Below are positions 26,951 to 35,510 of a DNA stretch of 64,000 nucleotides, in pieces. Below the pieces are notes generated by a model that made no database searches, was not told where the DNA came from, and worked only from the letters and a program-made list of their open reading frames with translations. A program made the position numbers and the translations under genes. Numbering within the stretch: the first letter of the stretch is position 1; every line of letters begins with the position of its first letter. Source of the DNA: Haloimpatiens massiliensis (GTDB taxonomy: Bacteria; Bacillota; Clostridia; Clostridiales; Clostridiaceae); contig NZ_LT854640.1 in NCBI RefSeq assembly GCF_900184255.1, positions 345 through 64,344 of the forward strand, read 5' to 3'.

Positions 26951-27847
26951 ATGGCTAGATTAGTTGAATGTATACCAAATTTTAGTGAGGGTAGAAATAA
27001 GGAAGTAGTAGAAAAGATAGTGGATGCTGTAAGAAAGACAGAGGGAGCTAAACTATTAGACTACTCATCAGATGCAAGCCATAATAGAAGTGTTGTAACA
27101 TTTATTGGAACTCCAGAAGCAGTGGAAAAAGCCATGGTAAATATGGCTGAAAAGGTTTATGAGAACATAGATATGAGAAATCATAAGGGAGAACATCCAA
27201 GAATGGGAGCTTTAGATGTAGTGCCTTTTGTACCTATAACTGGAGTGACTATGGAGGAATGTATAGAAATAGCCAATAGGGTTGGAAAAACTATTGGAGA
27301 GAAATTTAACATACCTGTGTACCTATATGAAAAGGCAGCTTCAAGTAAAGGAAGAGAAAATTTAGCAACAGTAAGAAAGGGACAGTATGAAGGATTCTTC
27401 GAAAAAATAAAAGATGCTAATTGGAAACCGGATTATGGTCCATGTGAAGTAAATGAAAAAGGTGGCTGTGTGGCTATAGGAGCTAGAGTTCCACTTATAG
27501 CTTACAATATAAACTTAGATACAGATAATGTTGAAATAGCTGATAAAATAGCTAAGGTTATAAGACATTTAGGTGGAGGACTTAGATATGTTAAGGCACT
27601 AGGTGTTAAAATAGAAGACAGAAATATGGCTCAAGTATCAATAAATGTAGTGGACTATCAGAAAACAGCATTATACAGAGTTTTTGAAATGGTAAAAATG
27701 GAAGCTAGAAGATATGGTGTTAATGTAATTGGTAGTGAAGTAATTGGCTTAATACCAATGGGAGCTATATTCCAAACAGCAGAATATTATCTACAATTTG
27801 AGAATTTCTCAACAGAACAAGTTTTAGAAACTAGAATTTGGGAATAA
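26951..27847 (+). CDS. ftcD: Glutamate formimidoyltransferase
   Basis: 298 residues, the stand-alone transferase length without the cyclodeaminase domain, which is a separate gene at 29501. It moves the formimino group of N-formimino-L-glutamate to tetrahydrofolate. Typical blocks are VECIPNFSEGRN at the start, DASHNRSVVTF, DMRNHKGEHPRMGALDVVPF (including the catalytic His), GGGLRYVKALGV and AQVSINVVDY. It follows hutH by 51 bases with aaggagg as ribosome site. It is followed by a repeat element, which may interrupt or weaken read-through to hutI. Confidence 0.95.
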   Translation: MARLVECIPNFSEGRNKEVVEKIVDAVRKTEGAKLLDYSSDASHNRSVVTFIGTPEAVEKAMVNMAEKVYENIDMRNHKGEHPRMGALDVVPFVPITGVTMEECIEIANRVGKTIGEKFNIPVYLYEKAASSKGRENLATVRKGQYEGFFEKIKDANWKPDYGPCEVNEKGGCVAIGARVPLIAYNINLDTDNVEIADKIAKVIRHLGGGLRYVKALGVKIEDRNMAQVSINVVDYQKTALYRVFEMVKMEARRYGVNVIGSEVIGLIPMGAIFQTAEYYLQFENFSTEQVLETRIWE

Positions 27848-27897
27848 TCTGCAAGCTAGCCGGTGAGGTAGAATTATAGTAAGTTAAAATATTAGAC

Positions 27898-28050
27898 TAA
27901 GGCACATTCAAATAAATAACAAGTCAGTATGCTAGTCTATTTTGCGTCAGCAGAACCCGCAGATAGTTCCTACTAGCTACGGAACCTGCTTCCTTGTCTG
28001 ACATAAAATATACTAGCATCTTTCATTTGTTATTTATTTTCATGTACCTA
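27898..28050 (+). mobile_element. MITE-like palindromic element, family 1 (R1a)
   Basis: 153 bases beginning taaggcacattcaaataaat and ending with the near-complement atttattttcatgtaccta. About 50 bases at each end pair imperfectly, and the centre (gcagaaccc...ggaacctgc) is a second small inverted repeat. It is non-coding. Two further copies in the same orientation lie at 48733 and 59813; this one lacks a 10-base internal duplication (tactgcgtca) that both others have. Confidence 0.88.
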
Positions 28051-28199
28051 ATTAATCCCCAGTGGATCAGTCGTCAGTAACCTTGTGTTAGGGGATTGGG
28101 GACTAGAGGCTGGGAGTTTTTTAGTGGGCTAGTGTGCCAGAGGGCTAGGAAATAGTGGGCTAGAGTGCTAGAGTGCTAGTGTTTGGGGGCTAAATAAAA
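28051..28199 (+). repeat. GC-richer degenerate tandem tract before hutI
   Basis: A stretch with aatcccc...ggggatt pairing potential, followed by loosely repeated gggctag, gtgctaga and gtgccaga units (about 28120-28190). It is much richer in G than surrounding DNA. No gene or known RNA is recognised in it. Together with R1a it fills the 365-base gap between ftcD and hutI. Confidence 0.5.
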
Positions 28200-28212
28200 G
28201 GAGGTAGGTAAT

Positions 28213-29475
28213 TTGTATACTATTATAAAAAACATAGATTCTTTAGTTACTTGTGCGGGAAGTTATAGAAAAATTAAGGCTGAAATGAAGGATGCTAAGG
28301 TTATAGAAAATGGATATGTAGTTATAGAGAAAGAAAAAATATTAGAAGTAGGACAGGGAGAAGGCTATAGCAAATACTTAAAAGAACAGTGTAATGTTAT
28401 AGATGGAACGGGAAAAACTGTTACTCCAGGGCTTGTGGATCCACATACTCATGTGGTTTATGCAGGATCTAGAGAAAAAGAACTACCATTAAAATTACAA
28501 AAAGTAAGTTATATAGAGATATTAAAAAATGGCGGAGGGATACTAAGTACTGTTAGAGCTACTAGAGAAGCGGCGTTAGAAGAACTCTATGAACAGTCTA
28601 AAAGAAGACTGGATTTAATGTTATTACATGGTACTACCACTGTGGAAAGTAAATCAGGATATGCTTTAGATTTTAATGGGGAAATAAAAATGCTTGAAGT
28701 AAATAAAAAATTGAACCAAAATCATCCTATGGATGTAGTATCTACTTACTTAGGTGCTCATGCAATTCCTGAGGAATATAAAGAAAATAGAGAAGGATAT
28801 ATTAAGCTAATGAAGGAAGAAATAATTCCTTATGTAGTAGAGAATAATTTGGCAGAATTTATAGATTGCTTCTGCGAAGAGGGAGTTTATACTGTAGAAG
28901 AAGCAGAGGATATTTTAACTTATGGACATTCAAAGGGATTGAAAATAAAAATACATGCTGATGAGGTTGAATCTATAGGTGGAGCAGAGCTAGCAGGAAA
29001 AATAAAAGCTACTTCTGCTGAACATTTGGTGGCAGCTTCTGATGAGGGAATAAAGGCTTTAGCCCAGAGCGGAGTAGTTGCAGTACTACTACCATGCACC
29101 TCCTTCTATCTAATGCTTAAAAATTTTGCAAGGGGAAGAGAAATGATAGAAAAAGGAGTTCCGGTGGCTTTAGCTACAGATTGTAATCCAGGTACTTCTC
29201 CTACAGAATCTATGCAGCAGGTTATGACTTTTGCATGCTTTGGCATGGGAATGCTTCCAGCAGAGATAATAAATGCTATGACTATAAATGCAGCTTGTGC
29301 TATAAACAAAGAAAAAACCATAGGAAGTATAGAAAAAGGTAAGAATGCTGATATATGTATATTCAATTCTAAAAATTTAGAGTATTTAATTTATCATTTT
29401 GGTGTAAATGCTATAGACAAGGTTATAAAAGATGGTAAAATAGTAGTTGAGGATGGTAAAATTTCATATATGTAA
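28213..29475 (+). CDS. hutI: Imidazolonepropionase
   Basis: 420 residues from a TTG start at 28213, chosen because aggaggtag lies 6-8 bases upstream. An amidohydrolase that opens 4-imidazolone-5-propanoate to N-formimino-L-glutamate. Metal-binding and catalytic landmarks are VDPHTHVVYAGSREKE, GAHAIPEEYKENR, KIHADEVESIGGAELA (His ligand), TSAEHLVAASDEG and ATDCNPGTSPTESM (Asp ligand). The order hutH-ftcD-hutI-fchA skips urocanase (hutU), which would have to be encoded elsewhere. Confidence 0.95.
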   Translation: MYTIIKNIDSLVTCAGSYRKIKAEMKDAKVIENGYVVIEKEKILEVGQGEGYSKYLKEQCNVIDGTGKTVTPGLVDPHTHVVYAGSREKELPLKLQKVSYIEILKNGGGILSTVRATREAALEELYEQSKRRLDLMLLHGTTTVESKSGYALDFNGEIKMLEVNKKLNQNHPMDVVSTYLGAHAIPEEYKENREGYIKLMKEEIIPYVVENNLAEFIDCFCEEGVYTVEEAEDILTYGHSKGLKIKIHADEVESIGGAELAGKIKATSAEHLVAASDEGIKALAQSGVVAVLLPCTSFYLMLKNFARGREMIEKGVPVALATDCNPGTSPTESMQQVMTFACFGMGMLPAEIINAMTINAACAINKEKTIGSIEKGKNADICIFNSKNLEYLIYHFGVNAIDKVIKDGKIVVEDGKISYM

Positions 29476-29500
29476 AATTTATTTAGGGGGAAGATAGGAT

Positions 29501-30130
29501 ATGGAGCTAAAAGATTTTATCGAAGAACTAAGCTCAAATTCGCCAGCACCAGGTGGCGGTAGCATTTCAGCACTATGTGGTAGTTTGGCTAATGGATTGG
29601 GCAGTATGGTGTTTAATTTAACAGTAGGTAAAAAAATGTTTAGTAATTATGAAAAACACATTCAAGACACTATAAAAGAATCATTAGAAAAAGTTAGTGT
29701 TCGAAAAGAAGAGTTTTTAAAACTTATGGACAAGGATACAGAAGCATTTATGAAGGTAATGGAAGGATTTAAATTGCCTAAGGATACGGAAGAAAATAAA
29801 AAAATTAGAAATGAAAAAATACAAGAAGCATACAAAGAGGCTGTTTTGGTACCATTAGAAGTGGCAGAGAAAGCATTAGATACTTATGAACATATATTAA
29901 TTGCTTGTAAATATGGTAATAAAAATGCTATTACAGATGCTGGAGTAGCATGCCTTTTAGCTAGTACCTCAGTGCAAGGAGCTATATTAAATGTAAGAAT
30001 TAATTTATCCAGTATAAGTGATGAAGAGTATAGGGAAAAAATAAGTAACAGATGTGATGAAATAATGATGGCTAGTGAAAAAGAGAAGGATGAAATAATG
30101 AAAATTGTAAACGGTATAGTTCAATCTTAA
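29501..30130 (+). CDS. fchA: Formimidotetrahydrofolate cyclodeaminase
   Basis: 209 residues, the stand-alone FTCD_C domain. SSNSPAPGGGSISALCGSLA at the start is the folate-binding glycine-rich loop of the family. The rest is helical with DKDTEAFMKVMEGFKLPK and GNKNAITDAGVACLLA. It cyclises 5-formimino-THF to 5,10-methenyl-THF and releases ammonia, completing histidine breakdown and feeding one-carbon metabolism. It lies 25 bases after hutI and 18 bases before the membrane protein gene. Confidence 0.94.
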   Translation: MELKDFIEELSSNSPAPGGGSISALCGSLANGLGSMVFNLTVGKKMFSNYEKHIQDTIKESLEKVSVRKEEFLKLMDKDTEAFMKVMEGFKLPKDTEENKKIRNEKIQEAYKEAVLVPLEVAEKALDTYEHILIACKYGNKNAITDAGVACLLASTSVQGAILNVRINLSSISDEEYREKISNRCDEIMMASEKEKDEIMKIVNGIVQS

Positions 30131-30148
30131 TATCGGAGGAAAAGTATC

Positions 30149-31321
30149 ATGGAAAAGAAAATAAAAAATAACAAAGGATACAAAAAAGCCATAAGTTTAG
30201 AAGGAATAGTGTTTATTGGACTATTTATTTTGTTTTTTTACCTTTTAGGACATAAAATGGGAGTAGTTAATATGTTTAATACTCTTATGAATACAGCTCA
30301 CGACTTACTTTTAAATACGGTATTTTATATAATGGGGATAGCAGTATTAGCAGGGTCAATTGCAGCTCTTTTATCGGAGTTTGGAGTGGTTTCTATAGTT
30401 AATAAGATATTATCACCTCTTATGAAACCAATATATGATTTGCCAGGTGCTGCAACGTTAGGTATTGTAACTACTTATTTATCAGATAATCCAGCTATAA
30501 TAACATTAGCACAGGATGAAGGATTTAAGAGATACTTTAAAAAATATCAAATTCCAGCCTTAACTAATTTGGGCACAGCCTTTGGAATGGGACTTATAGT
30601 TACTACATATATGATAGCCCAAAAATCGCCTATAGGAGAAAGTTTTATAGGACCAGCTTTGATAGGAAATTTAGGAGCATTTGCAGGAAGTATAATAAGT
30701 GTAAGGATAATGCTCCATTTTACTAAAAAGCAATATGGACAGGAAGATGTTTCTATAGAAATGAATATTACAGATGGTGTAAATATACTTAATTATAGAG
30801 GAATAAGAGAAGGTAGTGTTGGAAAAAGATTTTTAGAAGCTATGCTAGAAGGTGGAAAATCAGGAGTTGAAATGGGTATGGCAGTAATACCAGGAGTGCT
30901 TATTATTTGTACCTTTGTACTTATGCTAACCAAGGGACCTTCAGCAGCCGGGTATACTGGAGCTGCATATGAGGGAGTCCCTGTACTTCCATGGATAGGA
31001 GACAAGTTGTCGTTTATAATTAATCCATTACTAGGATTTAAAAATTCACAAGCTATAGCTTTTCCAGTTACAGCATTGGGAGCGGTAGGTGCAGCTATAG
31101 GTTTAGTACCAGAACTTCTTAAAAACAACTTAATAGGTGGAAATGAAATAGCAGTATTTACAGCTATGGGTATGTGTTGGAGCGGATATTTAAGTACTCA
31201 TGTAGCTATGATGGATAGCTTAGGTTGTAGAGAAATTACAGGAAAAGCTATATTAAGTCACACCATAGGAGGGCTTTGTGCAGGTACGGTGGCACATTTT
31301 CTCTATGTGTTAATATTTTAA
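30149..31321 (+). CDS. YjiH-family membrane protein (nucleoside-recognition/GATE domain), possible histidine-pathway transporter
   Basis: 390 residues with about nine to ten membrane segments. Features are GVVNMFNTLMNTAHDLLLNT near the N-terminus, TTYLSDNPAIITLAQDEGF and ALTNLGTAFGMGLIVTTY (the GATE-like helix-breaking motifs), and C-terminal AMGMCWSGYLSTHVAMMDSL. YjiH proteins of this kind are frequently found beside amino-acid catabolic genes. Being last in the hut cluster (18 bases after fchA) suggests it moves histidine or a breakdown product; this is inference from position only. A terminator follows. Confidence 0.78.
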   Translation: MEKKIKNNKGYKKAISLEGIVFIGLFILFFYLLGHKMGVVNMFNTLMNTAHDLLLNTVFYIMGIAVLAGSIAALLSEFGVVSIVNKILSPLMKPIYDLPGAATLGIVTTYLSDNPAIITLAQDEGFKRYFKKYQIPALTNLGTAFGMGLIVTTYMIAQKSPIGESFIGPALIGNLGAFAGSIISVRIMLHFTKKQYGQEDVSIEMNITDGVNILNYRGIREGSVGKRFLEAMLEGGKSGVEMGMAVIPGVLIICTFVLMLTKGPSAAGYTGAAYEGVPVLPWIGDKLSFIINPLLGFKNSQAIAFPVTALGAVGAAIGLVPELLKNNLIGGNEIAVFTAMGMCWSGYLSTHVAMMDSLGCREITGKAILSHTIGGLCAGTVAHFLYVLIF

Positions 31322-31370
31322 GTTAAGAGTTAAGAAGTAAGAAGTAAGAGGTAAGAGGTAAGAGGTAATT
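31322..31370 (+). repeat. Short tandem repeat, 7-base gtaagag/gtaagaa units
   Basis: Immediately after the YjiH stop codon come about six or seven copies of a 7-base unit (gttaaga, gtaagaa, gtaagag). The same microsatellite occurs inside both arms of the family 3 elements at 46556 and 55693. Confidence 0.8.
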
Positions 31371-31384
31371 AAAAGTTAAAAAGA

Positions 31385-31412
31385 AGGTTTGCGTTGCAAA
31401 CCTCCTTTTTAA
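31385..31412 (+). terminator. Terminator of the histidine cluster
   Basis: aggtttgc/gcaaacct stem with a gtt loop, extended by aag/ctt, then cctttttaatttttttt. A strong intrinsic terminator. Confidence 0.9.
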
Positions 31413-31471
31413 TTTTTTTTGTTATTTTATATTTGAACTTTATTATTTACACTAAATATTAGTTAGTCACT

Positions 31472-31572
31472 AATTCAACTTTCGCAGTTGAAAAATAAAA
31501 ATATAAAATTTTAAATTTAAAACCCTTATTAATCTAATATAGAGCTTGAACTTTATGTGCCAAAGTTGAATT
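31472..31572 (-). mobile_element. MITE-like element, family 3, internally deleted copy (R3a)
   Basis: 101 bases with terminal inverted repeats attcaacttt...aaagttgaat. Its left end equals the reverse complement of the right end of the copy at 55693, and its right end equals the reverse complement of that copy's left end. It is therefore an inverted copy that has lost about 210 internal bases. Between it and pdaA (31573-31627) I see only a weak inverted repeat (accaatat/atattggt). Confidence 0.8.
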
Positions 31573-31627
31573 ACCAATATTGAATGCTGAGTATAAGGTA
31601 ATGAGTCTTGTATATTGGTGATTAGTA

Positions 31628-32629
31628 TTAAGGATTAGAAATTTGTGATTGACTAGGAAGTTCATCCAAAGATTTAAATGTATAGCCTTTAGCCTTTAAG
31701 TCTTCTATTACATCGCCAAGTACTTCTGTATTGGTTTTTGAAACTGCATGTAGAAGATATACAGCTCCTGGGTGAACCCTTTCAACTATAGTTTTTTTAG
31801 CTAATTCATGGGAAGGCTGAGAAGCTGGTTCCCAATCTCTATAGGCGAAGCTCCAAAATATAGTTTTGTAACCTAAATCTTTTGTACGTTTTAGAGAAAG
31901 TTCACTAAATTTTCCCATAGGTGGTCTAAAATATTTAGGCATATCTTTTCCCGTTAAGTCTTTAAATGCTTTTTCACATTCAAAAAACTCTTTTTTGAAC
32001 TTTTCTTCATCTTTTATAGAGGCCATAGATGGATGAGTAGTAGAGTGATTGCATACTAAGTGACCTTCTTTTACCATTCTTTTAATAAGTTCCTTATTAG
32101 AATTTATATAAGGAGTGGTTACAAAGAAAGCGGCTTTAACATTACATTTCTTAAGTACATCCAGTATTTTTGCAGAATAGCCATTTTCATATCCTTCATC
32201 AAAGGTAAGGTATATAACTTTTTGTGAAGTATCTCCTAAATAATAAGCATCATATTTTTGTATTATAGGAGCCCCTTCTTCTATACATCTAGGTGGAATT
32301 TCATCCTTTCTAGGCAGGAAGTACCAGTTAAGCTCTTTTAAGCTGAGATTCTTAGAGGAATCTTCTTGAGGTTTATTTTCTTCTGTTTTATTATCTTTTT
32401 TAGAAGGATTAGTGGTTTCTACTGAGGTATTGTAATCTTTATCTTTATTATCAGTAGAAGATTTATCCTCTTCATTTTTTTCATTGATATTGTTTTCGGT
32501 TATTTTATCTTCTAGAACATTATTAGCTTGTTTGTTAGAAGCATTCTTTGAAGATACATTACCTTTACAACTGCAGAGAGATAAAATTAATGTGGATATG
32601 ATACAAATAGAAATAAATCTCTTTTTCAT
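31628..32629 (-). CDS. pdaA: PdaA-type delta-lactam-biosynthetic de-N-acetylase (polysaccharide deacetylase lipoprotein)
   Basis: 333 residues. A lipoprotein-like signal (LILSLCSCKG, lipobox Cys near residue 20-22) is followed by about 75 residues of Asn/Lys/Glu/Ser-rich linker and a NodB domain. Motifs are IYLTFDEGYENGYSAKILDV (with TFDEG in place of the usual TFDDG), NHSTTHPSM (metal-binding HxxxH), RPPMGKFSELSL, FWSFAYRDWEP and HPGAVYLLHAVS. The TFDxGYENGY and CxDW-like blocks are those of PdaA, which makes muramic delta-lactam in spore cortex for recognition by germination lytic enzymes. It is divergent from the methyltransferase gene, sharing a 156-base promoter region, and sits next to sporulation genes. 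Confidence 0.88.
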   Translation of the reverse strand: MKKRFISICIISTLILSLCSCKGNVSSKNASNKQANNVLEDKITENNINEKNEEDKSSTDNKDKDYNTSVETTNPSKKDNKTEENKPQEDSSKNLSLKELNWYFLPRKDEIPPRCIEEGAPIIQKYDAYYLGDTSQKVIYLTFDEGYENGYSAKILDVLKKCNVKAAFFVTTPYINSNKELIKRMVKEGHLVCNHSTTHPSMASIKDEEKFKKEFFECEKAFKDLTGKDMPKYFRPPMGKFSELSLKRTKDLGYKTIFWSFAYRDWEPASQPSHELAKKTIVERVHPGAVYLLHAVSKTNTEVLGDVIEDLKAKGYTFKSLDELPSQSQISNP

Positions 32630-32785
32630 ATTTTAAATCACCCCTAATATATGATATACTTTTATAAGTTCATTTAAACTAAGTATACATTAAACAATAA
32701 ATTTATTGAACTTAAAATGTACTTATAGTATTTGATATTATATAGAAAATTATTAATAAAGCTTTTATAAGGAGAAGGAATAGGC

Positions 32786-34525
32786 ATGGAAAATTTGGTA
32801 AAGTGTATAGACGAAATATATAAGATAATACTGCAGCCTATAGATATATTATATAAAATACAAGCAGTGGATTACTATAGAAAAAAACTAAAATTAGGCA
32901 AAGAAGAAAATTTTGGACATATCTATAGTAGAGCGCTAATTAAAAATAAAATTAGTGGAGTTGTTTATACCCCTAAAGAAATATCTCAGTTTATAATACG
33001 AAAAACTATAGATGAAAGTGACATAGTAAATAATCCATTTTTAAAAATATTAGACCCTGCTTGTGGCTCTGGGAATATACTTATACCATGTTTTTTTTAT
33101 TTAAAGGAAATATATAATAGAAACCTATTGACTATAAATAAAAAACACAATATGAATTTAAAAATTCATACTATAAATGAGCATATTTTAAAATATAATT
33201 TATTTGGCTATGATATAGATAAGGAAGCCTTGAAAATACTAACAATAGATATGTTTCATTTAACTAATGTGATAGTAGAGAATATAGATAGTAAGGATTT
33301 TTTAATGGATAATGTGGATTTAAAATTTGGAGTTATTTTAGGAAATCCACCATACATAGGAGCAAAGAGTATAGAAAAGAGTTACTCCAAAAGGTTAAAG
33401 GAAGAATATAAGGATATATATAAGGATAAGGGGGATATATCCTATTGTTTTTTTAAGAAAGCTTTAGATATATTGGAGATGGAAGGTAAGGTAAGTTTTA
33501 TAACTTCTAGATATTTTTTGGAGTCTCCTAATGGAGAAGAACTTAGAAAAGTTTTAAGAGAAATGTGTTATATAAGAGGAATAGTGGATTTTTATGGAAT
33601 AAGGCCTTTTAAGAATGCGGGAGTGGATCCACTTATTATATTTTTACAAAATAAGCAGCTTGCGGACTATGATATAAAAGTTATCAAACCAATTGAAAGT
33701 GTTGGAAAAAATAAAAAAAGATTTTATCAATCTCTTTTTTATGGTGAAGATAATTTTTATAAGAAATTTTATTTAAATAAGAATTTACTTAATAACAAAG
33801 GGTGGATTTTAAGAGATGACAAAGAAAGAAGAATAATAAGTAAAATAGAAGAAAAAAGTTTTACAAATTTAAATAATATATGTAACAGTTACCAAGGTAT
33901 TATAACTGGTTGTGATAAAGCTTTCGTAGTGACAAAAGAAGAAATTGAAAGAGAAAACATAGAAATTAATTTGGTAAAACCGTGGATAAAAAGTAGTCAT
34001 ATTAAAAAATTTCAAGTGGAACAAAGTGAAAAGTATTTAATATATTCAGATTTTATACATAAAGAACAGGAGTATCTTAATGCTATAAAACATATAAGTG
34101 AATTTAAACATAAGCTTATGAATAGAAGAGAATGTAAAAAGGGAATTAGAAATTGGTATCAATTACAGTGGGGAAGGGTGCCAGAGGTTTTTGAAGGTAA
34201 GAAGATAGTTTTTCCGTATAAGTCTAATAAAAATAGATTCTCTTTAGATATTGGTAGTTTTTTTAGTGCTGATATATATTGTTTAACCTTAAAGGAAAAT
34301 GTTCCTTTTACCTATGAGTATCTACTATTTTTATTGAATAGTAAAGTATATGAGTTTTATTTTAAAACTTTTGCTAAAAAGCTTGGTGAGGATATATATG
34401 AATACTATCCTAATAATTTGATGAAATTATGCATACCTACTATGCAAAAGTTTAAAAATGAAGATCAACTATATGATTTTTTTGGATTTACTGAAGAGGA
34501 AATAGCAGTAATAAATGAAAATTAA
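32786..34525 (+). CDS. camA: Solitary N6-adenine DNA methyltransferase, CamA-like
   Basis: 579 residues. The N-terminal SAM-dependent methyltransferase domain has motif I LDPACGSGNIL (Asp90 onward) and the catalytic NPPY at residues 187-190; GVVYTPKEIS is the usual upstream helix. The C-terminal target-recognition part shows SYQGIITGCDKAF, LMNRRECKKGIRNWYQLQWG, PYKSNKNRFSLD and YEYYPNNLMKL. As far as I can recall, these blocks and the length match C. difficile CamA, an orphan methylase that modifies CAAAAA and is needed for normal sporulation. No restriction enzyme lies nearby. It sits directly upstream of spoIIA and divergent from pdaA. It could instead be another Eco57I/TaqI-type methylase. 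Confidence 0.8.
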   Translation: MENLVKCIDEIYKIILQPIDILYKIQAVDYYRKKLKLGKEENFGHIYSRALIKNKISGVVYTPKEISQFIIRKTIDESDIVNNPFLKILDPACGSGNILIPCFFYLKEIYNRNLLTINKKHNMNLKIHTINEHILKYNLFGYDIDKEALKILTIDMFHLTNVIVENIDSKDFLMDNVDLKFGVILGNPPYIGAKSIEKSYSKRLKEEYKDIYKDKGDISYCFFKKALDILEMEGKVSFITSRYFLESPNGEELRKVLREMCYIRGIVDFYGIRPFKNAGVDPLIIFLQNKQLADYDIKVIKPIESVGKNKKRFYQSLFYGEDNFYKKFYLNKNLLNNKGWILRDDKERRIISKIEEKSFTNLNNICNSYQGIITGCDKAFVVTKEEIERENIEINLVKPWIKSSHIKKFQVEQSEKYLIYSDFIHKEQEYLNAIKHISEFKHKLMNRRECKKGIRNWYQLQWGRVPEVFEGKKIVFPYKSNKNRFSLDIGSFFSADIYCLTLKENVPFTYEYLLFLLNSKVYEFYFKTFAKKLGEDIYEYYPNNLMKLCIPTMQKFKNEDQLYDFFGFTEEEIAVINEN

Positions 34526-34570
34526 GGTGACAGTCACCTACCGAATTAAGTCGAAAAATGGAATCAGTAA

Positions 34571-34601
34571 TGGTGTGCTAATGAGCACACTATTTTTTAT
34601 T
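34571..34601 (+). terminator. Terminator after the methyltransferase gene
   Basis: A 9-bp stem (tggtgtgct with agcacacta, one G-U) and an aatg loop, followed by ttttttattt. A perfect small palindrome aggtgacagtcacct (34526-34540) directly after the stop codon may be a second element. It separates the methyltransferase from spoIIA. Confidence 0.8.
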
Positions 34602-34622
34602 TAAAAGTTTTTTATAGAAAAA

Positions 34623-34651
34623 GAAGGAAAATAATCAATAATATAGAATGT
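34623..34651 (+). promoter_or_regulatory. Sigma-H promoter of the spoIIA operon
   Basis: GAAGGAAAA (34623-34631) matches the sigma-H -35 consensus RnAGGAWWW fully, and ATAGAATGT (34643-34651) matches RnnGAAT at -10 with an 11-base spacer. It lies about 65 bases ahead of spoIIAA. In Bacillus and Clostridium the spoIIA operon is transcribed by Spo0A~P-activated sigma-H. A further GAAT at 34653-34656 is too far away to serve this -35. Confidence 0.75.
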
Positions 34652-34717
34652 AGAATATATACTTTTGTGTAATATTTGTAAAATTGCATTTAAATATACA
34701 AGTATGGAGGGGTATAA

Positions 34718-35053
34718 ATGTATTTAAAATTCGATAAGGTGGGAGATACTGTTATAGCTTATATGATGGGCGAGCTGGATCATCATAGTGCTGAAGAAGT
34801 TAGAAATAAAGTGGATAATAGAATTGATGTAGAGAAGGCAAATAATTTAATAATGGATTTTTCTGGGGTAACATTTATGGATAGTTCTGGCATAGGAGTG
34901 GTCATTGGTAGATACAAAAAACTTAATAGAAATGGTGGAAAAGTGTTTGTAGCGAATGTAACAGGTGCTGTTGAAAGAGTATTTGAATTATCTGGCATGT
35001 TTAAAATAATAAATTTGTACAATAGCATAGAAGAAGCGATAAATAATATTTAA
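34718..35053 (+). CDS. spoIIAA: Anti-sigma-F factor antagonist
   Basis: 111 residues, a STAS-domain protein of normal length. FMDSSGIGVVIGRYK carries the phosphorylated Ser (second Ser of DSSG, residue 57). In its dephosphorylated form it binds SpoIIAB and frees sigma-F in the forespore. It is first in the spoIIAA-spoIIAB-sigF operon, 16 bases before spoIIAB, with ribosome site atggagggg. Confidence 0.95.
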   Translation: MYLKFDKVGDTVIAYMMGELDHHSAEEVRNKVDNRIDVEKANNLIMDFSGVTFMDSSGIGVVIGRYKKLNRNGGKVFVANVTGAVERVFELSGMFKIINLYNSIEEAINNI

Positions 35054-35069
35054 TTATGGAGGGATTATA

Positions 35070-35501
35070 ATGCAGGATAATATGATGAAAATAGAATTTT
35101 TAAGTAGATCAGAAAATGAAAGTTTTGCTAGAGTTGCAGTATCAGCATTTGTATCACAGCTGGATCCTACCATTGAGGAGCTAACGGATATAAAAACAGC
35201 TGTTTCAGAAGCTGTTACAAATTCTATAATTCATGGATACGAAAATAGTAAGGAGGGTATAGTTAAAATAGAAGGATTTATAGAAGATAATTCATTTACA
35301 GTAATAGTAATGGATGAAGGCAGAGGAATTGAAAATTTAGAGTTAGCTATGCAGCCGCTATATACTTCAAGACCAGATTTGGAAAGGTCCGGTATGGGAT
35401 TTACTGTTATGGAAACCTTTATGGATTCTTTAGAAGTACATTCTGAAAAAGGAAAAGGTACCAAGGTAATAATGAAAAAAGTTTTCAGATCTTTAAGTTA
35501 G
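35070..35501 (+). CDS. spoIIAB: Anti-sigma-F factor / SpoIIAA kinase
   Basis: 143 residues with a GHKL ATPase fold. The N box is IKTAVSEAVTNSIIHGYENS, the G1 box VMDEGRGIENLELA and the G2 region RSGMGFTVMETFMD. It holds sigma-F inactive in the predivisional cell and phosphorylates SpoIIAA. It lies between spoIIAA and sigF as expected; its stop is 9 bases before the likely sigF start. Confidence 0.96.
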   Translation: MQDNMMKIEFLSRSENESFARVAVSAFVSQLDPTIEELTDIKTAVSEAVTNSIIHGYENSKEGIVKIEGFIEDNSFTVIVMDEGRGIENLELAMQPLYTSRPDLERSGMGFTVMETFMDSLEVHSEKGKGTKVIMKKVFRSLS

Positions 35502-35510
35502 GTGAAGCTT

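Noticed and set aside
31322..31370. Short direct repeats that might be a CRISPR array
   Set aside because: Units are 7 bases with no spacers, and no cas genes are present; this is a microsatellite.
32786..34525. Restriction-modification system
   Set aside because: Only a methyltransferase is present; the neighbours are pdaA and spoIIA, and no endonuclease or specificity gene is visible.
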